Source: an uncultured Clostridium sp. | Lineage (GTDB): Bacteria > Bacillota > Clostridia > Oscillospirales > Oscillospiraceae | Length of the DNA stretch: 60,481 bases | Direction of reading: 5' to 3' | Assembly: GCA_904420465.1 (NCBI GenBank) | Contig: CAJFVL010000016.1 | Location: 1 to 60,481 of the forward strand | Part shown: piece after piece, positions 32,052 through 39,155 of the stretch | Position numbering within the stretch: position 1 is the first letter of the stretch | How the letters are laid out: each line of letters opens with the position of its first letter | Program-made: the position numbers and the translations under genes | Notes under the pieces: model-generated | Databases searched by the model: none | What the model was told of the DNA's origin: nothing | Seen by the model: the letters and a program-made list of their open reading frames with translations, nothing else

Positions 32052-32582
32052 TTACTTTTTGGTCTCCTTGACAGGCTTGGGGGAGAGGAAAATGGACATG
32101 TGCCGGCCTTCCAGCTTGGGGCTCTTGTCCATCACGACGTTTTCGCCGCACTCCTGGGCAAATTTCAGCAGCAGGTCCTGACCAATGTTGGTGTGGGCCA
32201 TTTCGCGGCCGCGGAAACGGACTGTGACCTTGCAGCGGTTGCCCTCGGACAAGAATTTCTGGGCATTTCTCAGCTTGACATTGAAGTCGTTGACATCAAT
32301 GCTGGGGGACATCCGGATCTCCTTGATCTCCACCACGCGCTGATTCTTACGGGCTTCCTTCTCGCGCTTGGTCTGCTCGAACCGATACTTGCCGTAATCC
32401 ATCAGCTTGCAGACGGGAGGGGTGGCGTTGGGGGAGATCTTGACCAGATCCAGATCCTGCTCCTGGGCCAGGCGCAGGGCCTCCTGGGAGGACATGATGC
32501 CCAGCTGCTCGCCGGACGCGGAGATCAGGCGGACCTCCTTGTCCCGGATTTCCTCGTTGGTTTGATGACCTGTGATAGCGAT
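32052..32582 (-). CDS. infC: Translation initiation factor IF-3, AUC start
   Basis: A 176-residue factor that keeps ribosomal subunits apart and checks the start codon. ITGHQTNEEIRDKEVRLIS starts the N-terminal domain; the second half has MSPSIDVNDFNVKLRNAQKFL and MAHTNIGQDLL. ATC at 32582-32580 fits: GGAGG lies nine nt upstream and the length is normal, whereas any ATG-started frame adds 56 leader residues. infC with a rare AUU/AUC start is a known autoregulatory device because IF-3 discriminates against such codons. First gene of the L35-L20 operon. Confidence 0.93.
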   Translation of the reverse strand: MAITGHQTNEEIRDKEVRLISASGEQLGIMSSQEALRLAQEQDLDLVKISPNATPPVCKLMDYGKYRFEQTKREKEARKNQRVVEIKEIRMSPSIDVNDFNVKLRNAQKFLSEGNRCKVTVRFRGREMAHTNIGQDLLLKFAQECGENVVMDKSPKLEGRHMSIFLSPKPVKETKK

Positions 32583-32740
32583 GGGAAAGCACCTCCAGAC
32601 AAAAATAAAATACGACGGCCGGACGGCCCCCGTATTCCAACAAAACAGCGCCGGAAAACCGGCGGATTGTTTCCTGTTAACCCTTTGGCCAGCGCCTGGG
32701 GTGAGGGCGGGGGACCGCACCTGCTTCTTTGTGCCAAAAC
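32583..32740 (-). promoter_or_regulatory. Probable L20-type leader with terminator hairpin
   Basis: The ~150-nt untranslated leader of infC-rpmI-rplT contains several stems. The last, ATACG...CGTAT with internal GGCCG/CGGCC (32610-32636), is followed on the minus strand by TTTTATTTTT (32610-32601) and then the infC ribosome binding site. That fits transcription attenuation. An upstream stem, CCGCCGG/CCGGCG, could alternate with it. Position and layout match the Firmicute L20 leader family, in which L20 binding favours termination. The L20-binding fold was not verified. Confidence 0.6.
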
Positions 32741-32769
32741 AATATAGCATACAGCGCCCATGCTGTCAA
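32741..32769 (-). promoter_or_regulatory. Promoter of infC-rpmI-rplT
   Basis: On the minus strand TTGACA (32769-32764), a 17-nt spacer and TATATT (32746-32741) make a near-consensus promoter at the head of the leader. Confidence 0.85.
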
Positions 32770-32868
32770 GAAAAATTTCTCAGGCTGGAGCCGGGCGGGG
32801 CTGAGCTTCTATACTGGGAAAGGCTTAAGATTAACATAATTGAAAGGAGAAAAAGAGAGTACAGAAAG

Positions 32869-32911
32869 TTATGCACACTTTCCACAGAGTTTTCCACACT
32901 CCTGTGGAAAG
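32869..32911. other. Cluster of DnaA-box-like sequences
   Basis: TTATGCACA, then CTTTCCACA, TTTTCCACA and, inverted, TGTGGAAAG occur within about 43 bp. Each differs from the DnaA box TTATCCACA by one or two bases. AT-rich sequence (GAAATTTTTAAAATAAAA) follows at 32929-32945. No dnaA, dnaN or rpmH is near, so a chromosomal DnaA-binding cluster or a secondary remnant is likelier than the main origin. The remainder of 32821-33168 holds no gene I can support. Confidence 0.45.
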
Positions 32912-33168
32912 ATAGCGGCCATATTCAGAAATTTTTAAAATAAAAGGAGACAATAGATCAAATCCGTGTTAAATCGACGGAAAATTTGAGGTGACATAAC
33001 GCAAAAAAACAGAACGGAAAAATCCGGCCGGTAATCTGAAAGAGCAGCCGAAACCGGCGCAGAGAGGACGAAACGGGGCATTTTTTGGCCAAAATGGATA
33101 AAAAGTGCCTCTTTTGGAAAATGCAGGCGGGAAGGAGGCGGAGGATAGATTTCTCCGGTCCGCCTCGT

Positions 33169-33534
33169 CTACCCGCGGTTTTTCCCAAACAGCTCGGATA
33201 AACCAATCAGAATCAAAAAGCCGCCAAAGAGCTTGTGGAGCAGCTCCACATCCAGGGCGGTGGCCGCCCAGGCCGCCCCCGCCGCGCAGACCAGCCCGGC
33301 CCCGACGGCAGGCAGAAGAGCCTGCCTTTCCACATAGCCGTTTTTCAGATGGGCGGGCAGGGCCATCAGACCCGCCGGCAGAAAGTAGAGCAGGTTGATC
33401 CCCTGGGCCAGGTGCTGGTCCAGCCCAGCAAAGGCGGTCATATACACCAGCAGCAGGGTTCCGCCCCCCACGCCGAAGCCGGAGAGCACCCCCGTGGCCG
33501 CCCCCGCCAGCAGGGCGGGCAGCCACCCGCTCAC
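33169..33534 (-). CDS. TSUP-family membrane protein, half-size, second gene
   Basis: A 121-residue membrane protein with the TSUP (TauE/SafE) repeat pattern: ALLAGAATGVLSGFGVGGGTLLLVYM, GINLLYFLPAGLMALPAHLKNGYV, and a final LHKLFGGFLILIGLSELF. Full-length TSUP proteins have about 250 residues with two such repeats, so this is one half. GTG 33534 overlaps the stop of the upstream half (GTGA), implying a coupled heteromeric pair. Substrate (sulfite, sulfonate or other anion) is unknown. Confidence 0.75.
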   Translation of the reverse strand: MSGWLPALLAGAATGVLSGFGVGGGTLLLVYMTAFAGLDQHLAQGINLLYFLPAGLMALPAHLKNGYVERQALLPAVGAGLVCAAGAAWAATALDVELLHKLFGGFLILIGLSELFGKNRG

Positions 33535-33872
33535 AGGAAGCACCTCACGCCGCCGTAAACCAGCAGCAGGCCGAAGCCCCGCTTCAGCCAGCCCACCTTC
33601 ACGCCCCTGAACAGCTTTCCCCCGATCCAGCCTCCCGCCGTCCCGCCCAGGAGATAGGGCAGGGCGGTCCCCAGGTCCAGCCCGCCCCGGAAGAGATAGA
33701 TCAGGGCCGACAGGGCACACAGGGGAAGAATGACCGCCACCGAGGTGGCAAAGGCCCGCCGCTGCTCCATGCCGCACAAGCGGGTGAGGGCGGGCACCAG
33801 CACCGAGCCCCCGCCCCCGCCGAAAAAGCCGTTGGTCAGCCCGGCGGCCGCCCCCGCCAGAAAATAGCGCAT
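33531..33872 (-). CDS. TSUP-family membrane protein, half-size, first gene
   Basis: A 113-residue half of a TSUP permease: FLAGAAAGLTNGFFGGGGGSVLVPALTRL carries the Gly-rich signature, and ATSVAVILPLCALSALIYLF and ALPYLLGGTAGGWIGGKLF follow. ATG 33872 has no strong ribosome binding site. The frame is open far upstream but that part reads as an antisense shadow of the AEC gene. With the downstream half it likely makes a two-chain TSUP carrier. The family often splits this way in Clostridia. Confidence 0.75.
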   Translation of the reverse strand: MRYFLAGAAAGLTNGFFGGGGGSVLVPALTRLCGMEQRRAFATSVAVILPLCALSALIYLFRGGLDLGTALPYLLGGTAGGWIGGKLFRGVKVGWLKRGFGLLLVYGGVRCFL

Positions 33873-33890
33873 TTTATGAGTAATGTGCAA

Positions 33891-33935
33891 AAAAACGCCC
33901 CCTTCCGGCCTAGTGTTCCGGGAACGGGGGCGTTC
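33891..33935 (-). terminator. Terminator of the AEC transporter gene
   Basis: AACGCCCCC...TCCGG and CCGG...GGGGGCGTT form a stem; on the minus strand it ends in GGGGGCGTTTTTTT. It lies between the AEC gene and the first TSUP gene, so the latter probably depends on read-through or another promoter. Confidence 0.8.
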
Positions 33936-33958
33936 TATGCGTCTGCCGCTGAGGGAAA

Positions 33959-34876
33959 CTAGCCGACAACGTAGCACCACAGGGGAATGGTTGCCATGGA
34001 CAGCAGGGTGGTCAGCACCACGCACTTGGTGGCAAAGGGGGCGTCGCTGCCATAGCGGGCGGCGAAGATGGCGGCGGTGGAGCCGGCGGGCATCCCGGTC
34101 ATGATGACCGAGACGCCGGCGGCCACCCGGTCCATCCCCAGAAGCAGACTCAGACCGAAGGCGATGCCGGGCAGCAGGGCCAGCCGGAAGACGCTGAACC
34201 ACACGGTAGTCCGGTTGACAATGGTGCGCAGGTCCACGTCGGCCAGAACGGTTCCAATGATAAACATAGTGATGGCCGAGTTGCAGTTTCCGATATGGGT
34301 GATGGGCTGGACCACAATAGAGGGGAGGGGCACCTGGGTGACCATGACCAGCAGCCCTATATAAACCGCCACCAGGCAGGGGTGGGTCAGCACGTTGTGC
34401 ACCACCTTTTTCCGGTCCATGGTCGCCCCCGCGATAAAGTAGGAGGTGCCTACCGACCACATGACAATACGCATGGGGATGAGGAACATGGAGGCGTACA
34501 GCAGTCCCAGGCTGCCGTACACCCCCTCGGCCACCGGGTTGCCCAAAAAGCCCCCGTTGGAGACAATGGTACAGTACTGCAACACTTTCTTCTGCTGCTC
34601 CGGGTAGGAATTGAACAGGAATCTGTTGAACACCACGCAAAGCAGCTGGAGCACAATCCCCACCAGGAGGACCAGGGCGCAGGAGCGCAGCACCGAGGCG
34701 TCAAACTGGATAAAGCAGGACTTGATGATGTTGCAGGGGATGATGATGTTGACGCACAGGTCGGTGAGACACCGCTGCCCCGCCCCGTCAATGATGCCCT
34801 TTTTGGCCAGCACTGCCCCTGCCAGAATCATGACGAACAGGGTGCCCTGCTGGCTGGACAGCTCCAGAATGTCCAT
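33959..34876 (-). CDS. AEC (auxin efflux carrier) family transporter
   Basis: A 305-residue membrane protein with about ten helices. It shows the two-fold AEC layout: LFVMILAGAVLAKKGIID, LTDLCVNIIIPCNIIKSC, CTIVSNGGFLGNPVAEGVYG, then after the central loop ITMFIIGTVLADVDLR and TGMPAGSTAAIFAARYGSDA. Members move organic acids such as malate or malonate. Start ATG 34876 has GGAGGGGA upstream. A TGGACA-18-TATACT promoter may lie near 34967-34995; otherwise the 325-nt gap 34877-35201 has nothing I can support. Confidence 0.88.
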   Translation of the reverse strand: MDILELSSQQGTLFVMILAGAVLAKKGIIDGAGQRCLTDLCVNIIIPCNIIKSCFIQFDASVLRSCALVLLVGIVLQLLCVVFNRFLFNSYPEQQKKVLQYCTIVSNGGFLGNPVAEGVYGSLGLLYASMFLIPMRIVMWSVGTSYFIAGATMDRKKVVHNVLTHPCLVAVYIGLLVMVTQVPLPSIVVQPITHIGNCNSAITMFIIGTVLADVDLRTIVNRTTVWFSVFRLALLPGIAFGLSLLLGMDRVAAGVSVIMTGMPAGSTAAIFAARYGSDAPFATKCVVLTTLLSMATIPLWCYVVG

Positions 34877-35140
34877 TTGCTTACATTTCCCCTCCCATAC
34901 CCATGCCGTGGTCAGCCTGCCGGGTCGGATTTGTTTCTGACTCTGATTCTAGTATAAAAGAAGAGAGCACCTGTTGTCCAGCCGTATTTCTTATTTGCCT
35001 GTGGTGAAAGCAGGGGAGGGAGAAATTTGAACGGGCGGAGCCCAGGCATGGCGGATTCCCGCCGCCGGCAGGGAATGAACGGCTGAGCAGAACAGGGAAC
35101 ATGCTTTATCCAGCGGGGAAGGGGCTGAATTCCAGTAAAA

Positions 35141-35169
35141 TGCCTCCCTGGACCGATGCTCCAGGGAGG
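35141..35169 (-). terminator. Terminator of the 35202 lipoprotein gene
   Basis: GCCTCCCTGG and CCAGGGAGGC form a perfect 10-bp stem with a 9-nt loop, 33 nt past the stop codon. Confidence 0.7.
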
Positions 35170-35201
35170 CGCCTGTTCCTGTGCCGGGCGGCGTGGGCCG
35201 C

Positions 35202-35597
35202 TCAGGCTGTTTTTTCTATCGAGACCACCACCGCCGTGACCTCGTCGCTCTCCGGGTCCAGCGTTCCGGTATAGGTAACCTTGATGGAATCCCCCGGCTC
35301 AAGGCCGGAGACATCTGTTCCATTCAGATCAAAGCGGCAGTATTGATCGTCTGAGATGACCAGCAGCAGCCCCAGATCGGTGTCCGCCTGATTCAGTGTG
35401 CCCTCCAGGGTTTTTGTCTCTTCTCCGTCCGATGGGGACTGAACGCTGCTGGAGCCGCTTCCTGAGGCCCCCGGGCCCTGGGAGGAGGATGGGGCATGGT
35501 TCCGGGCACAGGCGGCCAGGGCCACGGTCAGCGCCGCAGCCAGACAGCCCGCCAAGATTCTTCGTTTCACCTGTGTCCTGTTCCGCAAGAAAAACAC
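35202..35597 (-). CDS. Small Ser-rich lipoprotein of unknown function
   Basis: A 131-residue secreted lipoprotein. The signal region RRILAGCLAAALTVALAAC ends in the lipobox LAAC, followed by a Ser/Gly-rich linker. The mature domain TLEGTLNQADTDLGLLLVISDDQ through GDSIKVTYTGTLDPESDEVTAVVVSIEK looks like a small beta-barrel of the type found in clostridial surface lipoproteins. No function is known. It is a single gene with its own terminator. Confidence 0.75.
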   Translation of the reverse strand: MFFLRNRTQVKRRILAGCLAAALTVALAACARNHAPSSSQGPGASGSGSSSVQSPSDGEETKTLEGTLNQADTDLGLLLVISDDQYCRFDLNGTDVSGLEPGDSIKVTYTGTLDPESDEVTAVVVSIEKTA

Positions 35598-35732
35598 TCC
35601 TGTCTGTTTGAGTTCCCCGGGGTGGGATTACCATATCATATCCCCGCCTGAAGGGCAAGGCGGCGGCGCCATTCTTCAGAAGATTTTAAGGGATTCTTTA
35701 AGGGTCCTCAAAAGATTCGCCCCGGCTGCAGC

Positions 35733-35777
35733 GAAAAAGCCGGGCGACCCGCTCCTGGGCGGGCCTCCCGGCCTTTT
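35733..35777 (-). terminator. Terminator of the copA-csoR operon
   Basis: AAAAGCCGGG and TCCCGGCCTTTT flank inner stems (CCCGC/GCGGG). On the minus strand the arm runs into TTTTT. It lies 14 nt past the csoR stop. Confidence 0.75.
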
Positions 35778-35790
35778 GCATCGGTGCTTT

Positions 35791-36054
35791 TCAGTCGGCC
35801 AGCTTGTCCAGCAGGAGGGCCAGCTCCTCCAGCTTCTCCTCCGGCTCCCCGGACTCCACCGCATCCCGAACGCAGGAGTTCATGTGGGCCTTCAGCACCA
35901 GTCGGTTAGCCTTTTTCAGGATGGACTGGGCGGCCATGATCTGACTGGAGACCTCCAGACAGTAGCGGTCCTCCTCCACCATCTTCAAAATGCCGTCGAT
36001 CTGGCCCCGGGCCGTCTTGAGCAGGCGGGTGATCTGGGCGTGATCGGCCTTCAC
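35791..36054 (-). CDS. csoR: CsoR-type copper-sensing repressor
   Basis: An 87-residue all-helical DUF156 regulator. The copper site Cys-His-Cys is present: YCLEVSSQIMAAQSILKKAN holds the first Cys and HMNSC gives the His and second Cys. It binds Cu(I) and releases its operator. The start overlaps the copA stop (ATGA). Placement after copA, rather than before it, is less common, but the operator upstream of copA fits this gene. Confidence 0.93.
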   Translation of the reverse strand: MKADHAQITRLLKTARGQIDGILKMVEEDRYCLEVSSQIMAAQSILKKANRLVLKAHMNSCVRDAVESGEPEEKLEELALLLDKLAD

Positions 36055-36260
36055 TGGATGGACACCACCTCATAGCCCGCCTCGGTGACCGCGTCCTTCA
36101 GTTCCTGGTCGGAGACAGGGGCGGCCAGGGTGACGGTGGCGCACTTGCCCTCCAGGTCGGCCTTGGCCTCGGTGACGCCCCCCAGGGCGGACAGGGCCTT
36201 TTCTACATGGGCCACACAGTGGGCGCACATCATGCCTTCAATGTTCAGCTTCTTGGTCAT
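36051..36260 (-). CDS. copZ: Internal in-frame CopZ start within copA
   Basis: Within the copA frame, AAGGAGGAACGG (about 36277-36266) lies six nt before ATG 36260. Translation from there gives a 69-residue copper chaperone, MTKKLNIEGMMCAHCVAHVEK to the shared stop, exactly the usual CopZ length and domain. The same DNA therefore can supply both the fused domain of CopA and a free CopZ. The strong Shine-Dalgarno match makes internal initiation likely; alternatively it is a relic of a once separate gene. Confidence 0.6.
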   Translation of the reverse strand: MTKKLNIEGMMCAHCVAHVEKALSALGGVTEAKADLEGKCATVTLAAPVSDQELKDAVTEAGYEVVSIQ

Positions 36261-38669
36261 GGTTTCCGTTCCTCCTTCATGTTGTCCGTTGGTTTCCCTG
36301 CTTTCCTCCAAATTCACCGGGCAGGCCCCGCTGCAGGGGGAGGACTGCCGGTGATCATCACCGGCGGGGGCGCCGGGGACGTCTGACTTGAACCTGCTCT
36401 TGAAAAAGCGCAGCCGCAGGGCGTTGGTCACCACACACACCGAGCTCAGGCTCATGGCGGCGGCGGCAAACATGGGGTTGAGCATAAAATCGGTGATGCC
36501 CAGGGCGTAGAACACCCCGGCGGCCAGGGGGATGCCCAGGGAGTTATAGAAGAACGCCCAGAACAGGTTCTCCTTGATGTTGCGGATGGTGGCCCGGGAC
36601 AGCTCCACCGCGGCGGCGGCGTCCAGCAGGTCGGACTTCATCAGTACAATGTCCGCCGACTCGATGGCCACGTCGGTGCCCGCCCCGATGGCCAGGCCCA
36701 CGTCGGCCCGGGCAAGGGCGGGGGCGTCGTTGATGCCGTCCCCCACCATGGCCACCTTTTTGCCCTGGTCCTGGAGCTCCTTCACCTTCCGCTCCTTGTC
36801 CTGGGGCAGCACCTCGGCCATCACCTGGGTCACCCCCAGCTCCTTTCCGATGGCGTCGGCGGTGCGCTGGTTGTCCCCGGTGAGCATGACCACCTCCAGG
36901 CCCAGCTGGCGGAAGGCGGCCACGGCGGCGGCGCTGGTGGGCTTGGGGGTGTCGGCCACGGCGATGAGGCCCAGCACCTTGTGCTCATCGGCGAAGTACA
37001 GCGGGGTCTTGCCCTGGGCGGCCAGCTCCTCCGCCCTGGCGGGGAAGCTGCCCAGATCCACCCCGGCCTCCTCCATCATGGCCAGGTTTCCGCCCATACA
37101 GGTGCGGTCCCCCAAGGCGGCCCGCACCCCCCGCCCGTGGACGGCAGTGAAGTTCCCCACTGTGGTCATGGGGAGGTTTCTCTTTTTGCTCTCCTCCACG
37201 ATGGCGGCGGCCAGGGGGTGCTCCGAGGGTCCCTCCAGGCAGGCGGCCAGGATCAGCAGGCCCTCCTGGTCCATGTCCCCGCCGGGCAGAATATCAGTGA
37301 CCACCGGCTTGCCCTGGGTCAGGGTGCCCGTCTTGTCCAGTACCACCGTGTTGACCGCGTGCAGGGTCTCCAGCGCCTCGGCGGATTTGATCAGGATGCC
37401 GTTTTCCGCCCCCTTGCCGGTGCCCACCATAATGGCCACGGGGGTGGCCAGTCCCAGGGCGCAGGGGCAGGAGATGACCAGCACGGCCACGCCGGTGGTG
37501 AGGGCTTTTGTGATGTCGTAGCCGCTGGCGATGAACCAGGCAGCAGCGGTAACGGCGGCGATGCACATGACCACAGGGACAAAGACCCCTGCCACCTTAT
37601 CTGCCAGCTTGGCAATGGGGGCCTTAGAGGCGGAGGCCTCCTCCACCAGACGGATCATCTGGGCCAGGGTGGTGTCCTCCCCCACCCGGCTGGCCTCAAA
37701 GACGAAGTAGCCCGACTTGTTCATCGAGGCGGCAGCCACCTTGTCCCCCGGGCCTTTGTCCACGGGAATGGATTCACCGGTGAGGGCGGACTCGTCCACG
37801 GCGGAGCTGCCCTCCACAATGACCCCGTCCACCGGGATGGACTGCCCCGGCCGGACCGCCACCCGGTCGCCCACCCGGACCTCCTCCACCGGGATCTCCA
37901 CCTCCGCCCCGTCCCGCAGGACGCGGGCCGTCTTGGGGGCCAGGTCCATCAGGCGGGTGATGGCCTGGGAGGTCTTGCCCTTGGAGCGTGTCTCCAGAAA
38001 CTTACCCACGGTGATGAGGGTGAGGATCATGCCGGCGGACTCGAAGTACAGGTCCATGTGATACTGCTCCACCAGGGCCATATCCCCGTGCCCCAGACCG
38101 TAGCCGATCTGATAGATGGCGAACACCCCGTAGACCACGGCGGCGGCGGACCCCACGGCGATGAGGGAATCCATGTTGGGGGCGCGATGCCAAAGCGTTT
38201 TAAATCCAACCTTATAATACTTATCGTTGAGGTACATGATGGGCAGAGTGAGCAGCAGCTGGGTCAGGCCGAAGGCCGCCGCGTTCTCCAGCCCGGTGAG
38301 AAATCCCGGAAGGGGGGCGCCCAGCATGTGGCCCATGGAGATATAAAAGAGGGGGACCAGGAACACGAAGGACCAGACCAGCCGGTGCTTCATGGAGGCC
38401 AGCTCGGCCTCCGTCTGGGCCTCAGGCCGCTCCTGCGTCCTGGCGGCGGCCCCCGCCTTCTGGGGCAGGGAGGCCCCGTAGCCCGCGTCCACCACCGCCT
38501 GGATGATGCCCTCGGGGGTGAGGGTCCCCTCGTCATAGTCCACGCTCATGGAGTTGGTCATCAGGCTGACCTCCGCCTTGCGGACCCCCTCCAGCTTGTT
38601 CACCGCCTTCTCCACATGGGCGGAGCAGGCACTGCAGGTCATGCCGGTGACGTTGAATTTCTGTTTCAT
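36051..38669 (-). CDS. copA: Copper-exporting P-type ATPase with N- and C-terminal HMA domains
   Basis: An 872-residue P1B-ATPase. Residues 1-70 form an HMA domain (GMTCSACSAHVEKAV). The eight-helix core has SCPCALGLATPVA (CPC metal site), DKTGTLTQGKPVVTD (phosphorylated Asp), the HP motif in GPSEHPLAAAIV, and GDGINDAPALARADVGLAIG. After the last helix comes a linker with CSGACPVN and a second HMA domain (GMMCAHCVAHVEKALS). A C-terminal HMA is unusual and equals a full CopZ preceded by its own ribosome binding site (see the internal feature). ATG 38669 has AGGTGG upstream; csoR follows by overlap. Confidence 0.95.
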   Translation of the reverse strand: MKQKFNVTGMTCSACSAHVEKAVNKLEGVRKAEVSLMTNSMSVDYDEGTLTPEGIIQAVVDAGYGASLPQKAGAAARTQERPEAQTEAELASMKHRLVWSFVFLVPLFYISMGHMLGAPLPGFLTGLENAAAFGLTQLLLTLPIMYLNDKYYKVGFKTLWHRAPNMDSLIAVGSAAAVVYGVFAIYQIGYGLGHGDMALVEQYHMDLYFESAGMILTLITVGKFLETRSKGKTSQAITRLMDLAPKTARVLRDGAEVEIPVEEVRVGDRVAVRPGQSIPVDGVIVEGSSAVDESALTGESIPVDKGPGDKVAAASMNKSGYFVFEASRVGEDTTLAQMIRLVEEASASKAPIAKLADKVAGVFVPVVMCIAAVTAAAWFIASGYDITKALTTGVAVLVISCPCALGLATPVAIMVGTGKGAENGILIKSAEALETLHAVNTVVLDKTGTLTQGKPVVTDILPGGDMDQEGLLILAACLEGPSEHPLAAAIVEESKKRNLPMTTVGNFTAVHGRGVRAALGDRTCMGGNLAMMEEAGVDLGSFPARAEELAAQGKTPLYFADEHKVLGLIAVADTPKPTSAAAVAAFRQLGLEVVMLTGDNQRTADAIGKELGVTQVMAEVLPQDKERKVKELQDQGKKVAMVGDGINDAPALARADVGLAIGAGTDVAIESADIVLMKSDLLDAAAAVELSRATIRNIKENLFWAFFYNSLGIPLAAGVFYALGITDFMLNPMFAAAAMSLSSVCVVTNALRLRFFKSRFKSDVPGAPAGDDHRQSSPCSGACPVNLEESRETNGQHEGGTETMTKKLNIEGMMCAHCVAHVEKALSALGGVTEAKADLEGKCATVTLAAPVSDQELKDAVTEAGYEVVSIQ

Positions 38670-38806
38670 AAAAACCACCTGCTTTCCAAAACAGAGGTTC
38701 CGCCCATGGAGACGCCCCGCGTCTCACCAGAATACAGGTGGCGTGCCGTCTGTTGTGGGTTAGGATACCTCGCCGGGGCGGCAGCCATACTGCGGAGAAA
38801 ACACCC

Positions 38807-38855
38807 CACCCCAGGGGGGTATCATTATCATAACCCGGAAATCCGGGTTTGTCAA
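38807..38855 (-). promoter_or_regulatory. copA promoter with CsoR operator
   Basis: On the minus strand TTGACA (38855-38850), 17-nt spacer and TATGAT (38832-38827) form a near-consensus promoter. Just downstream, TACCCCCCTGGGGTG (38821-38807) matches the CsoR site pattern TACCC-N4-GGGTA closely. Repression in low copper and release by Cu(I) are expected. Confidence 0.8.
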
Positions 38856-38895
38856 GCGCCTGGGATGGCTTTTTGAAAATTGGGGGTGTCCTTTT

Positions 38896-39001
38896 TATCC
38901 CAGCGCAATGTCCCGTGTGACATAGGCGTTCAGGTCCAGGCCAGCCGTATGGCCGGCCTGGTATTCATAGTATCCCTGGCAGCCGATCATAGCGGCGTTG
39001 T
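38896..39001 (-). pseudogene. Duplicated 3' end of tsaD
   Basis: This 106-bp stretch matches the last 106 bp of tsaD (39156-39261) at 103 positions. On the minus strand it encodes NAAMIGCQGYYEYQAG... and the same C-terminus RDIALG, ending in TAA instead of TAG. It has no start, so it cannot be a gene alone. It may be the ancestral tsaD end displaced when the structured element at 39002-39155 arrived. Confidence 0.9.
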
Positions 39002-39155
39002 GTTCCCCATGAAGCCGCGCTTCATGGGGGCCCCTCTGATTTTAATGCTCGGGCGAAATCAATTCGCCCTGCGCAAATTCTTGGCCCTGCGGGCCTGCGA
39101 ATTTACGGCCTGTCGGCCGCCCCATCTGCGATGGGGCCCCGGCGACAACGCCGCC
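39002..39155. mobile_element. Hairpin-rich element A between the two tsaD ends
   Basis: 154 bp containing a series of perfect stems: CCCCATGAAGC/GCTTCATGGGG around CGC, then TGATTTTAATG, then GGGCGAA/TTCGCCC around ATCAA, AAATTC...GAATTT with an inner GCCC/GGGC, and CCCCAT/ATGGGG. Its right end, GGCGACAACGCCGC, is the reverse complement of the tsaD sequence at the edge of the duplication. The layout matches element B at 40208-40344 in inverse orientation. No ORF; probably a non-autonomous mobile element. Confidence 0.6.

Noticed and set aside
32583-32750. ATG-started IF-3 with 56 extra N-terminal residues
   Set aside because: The added residues come from the structured leader; AUC start with GGAGG gives the normal IF-3 length.
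32869-32945. Main replication origin
   Set aside because: dnaA, dnaN, recF, rnpA and rpmH are absent nearby and the boxes are all imperfect.
33959-34640. Upstream extension of the first TSUP frame
   Set aside because: It lies antisense-frame over the AEC gene on the same strand in another frame and contains no TSUP sequence; TSUP similarity begins at MRYFLAG.
38896-39001. Second functional tsaD
   Set aside because: It contains only the last ~34 codons with no start or ribosome binding site.
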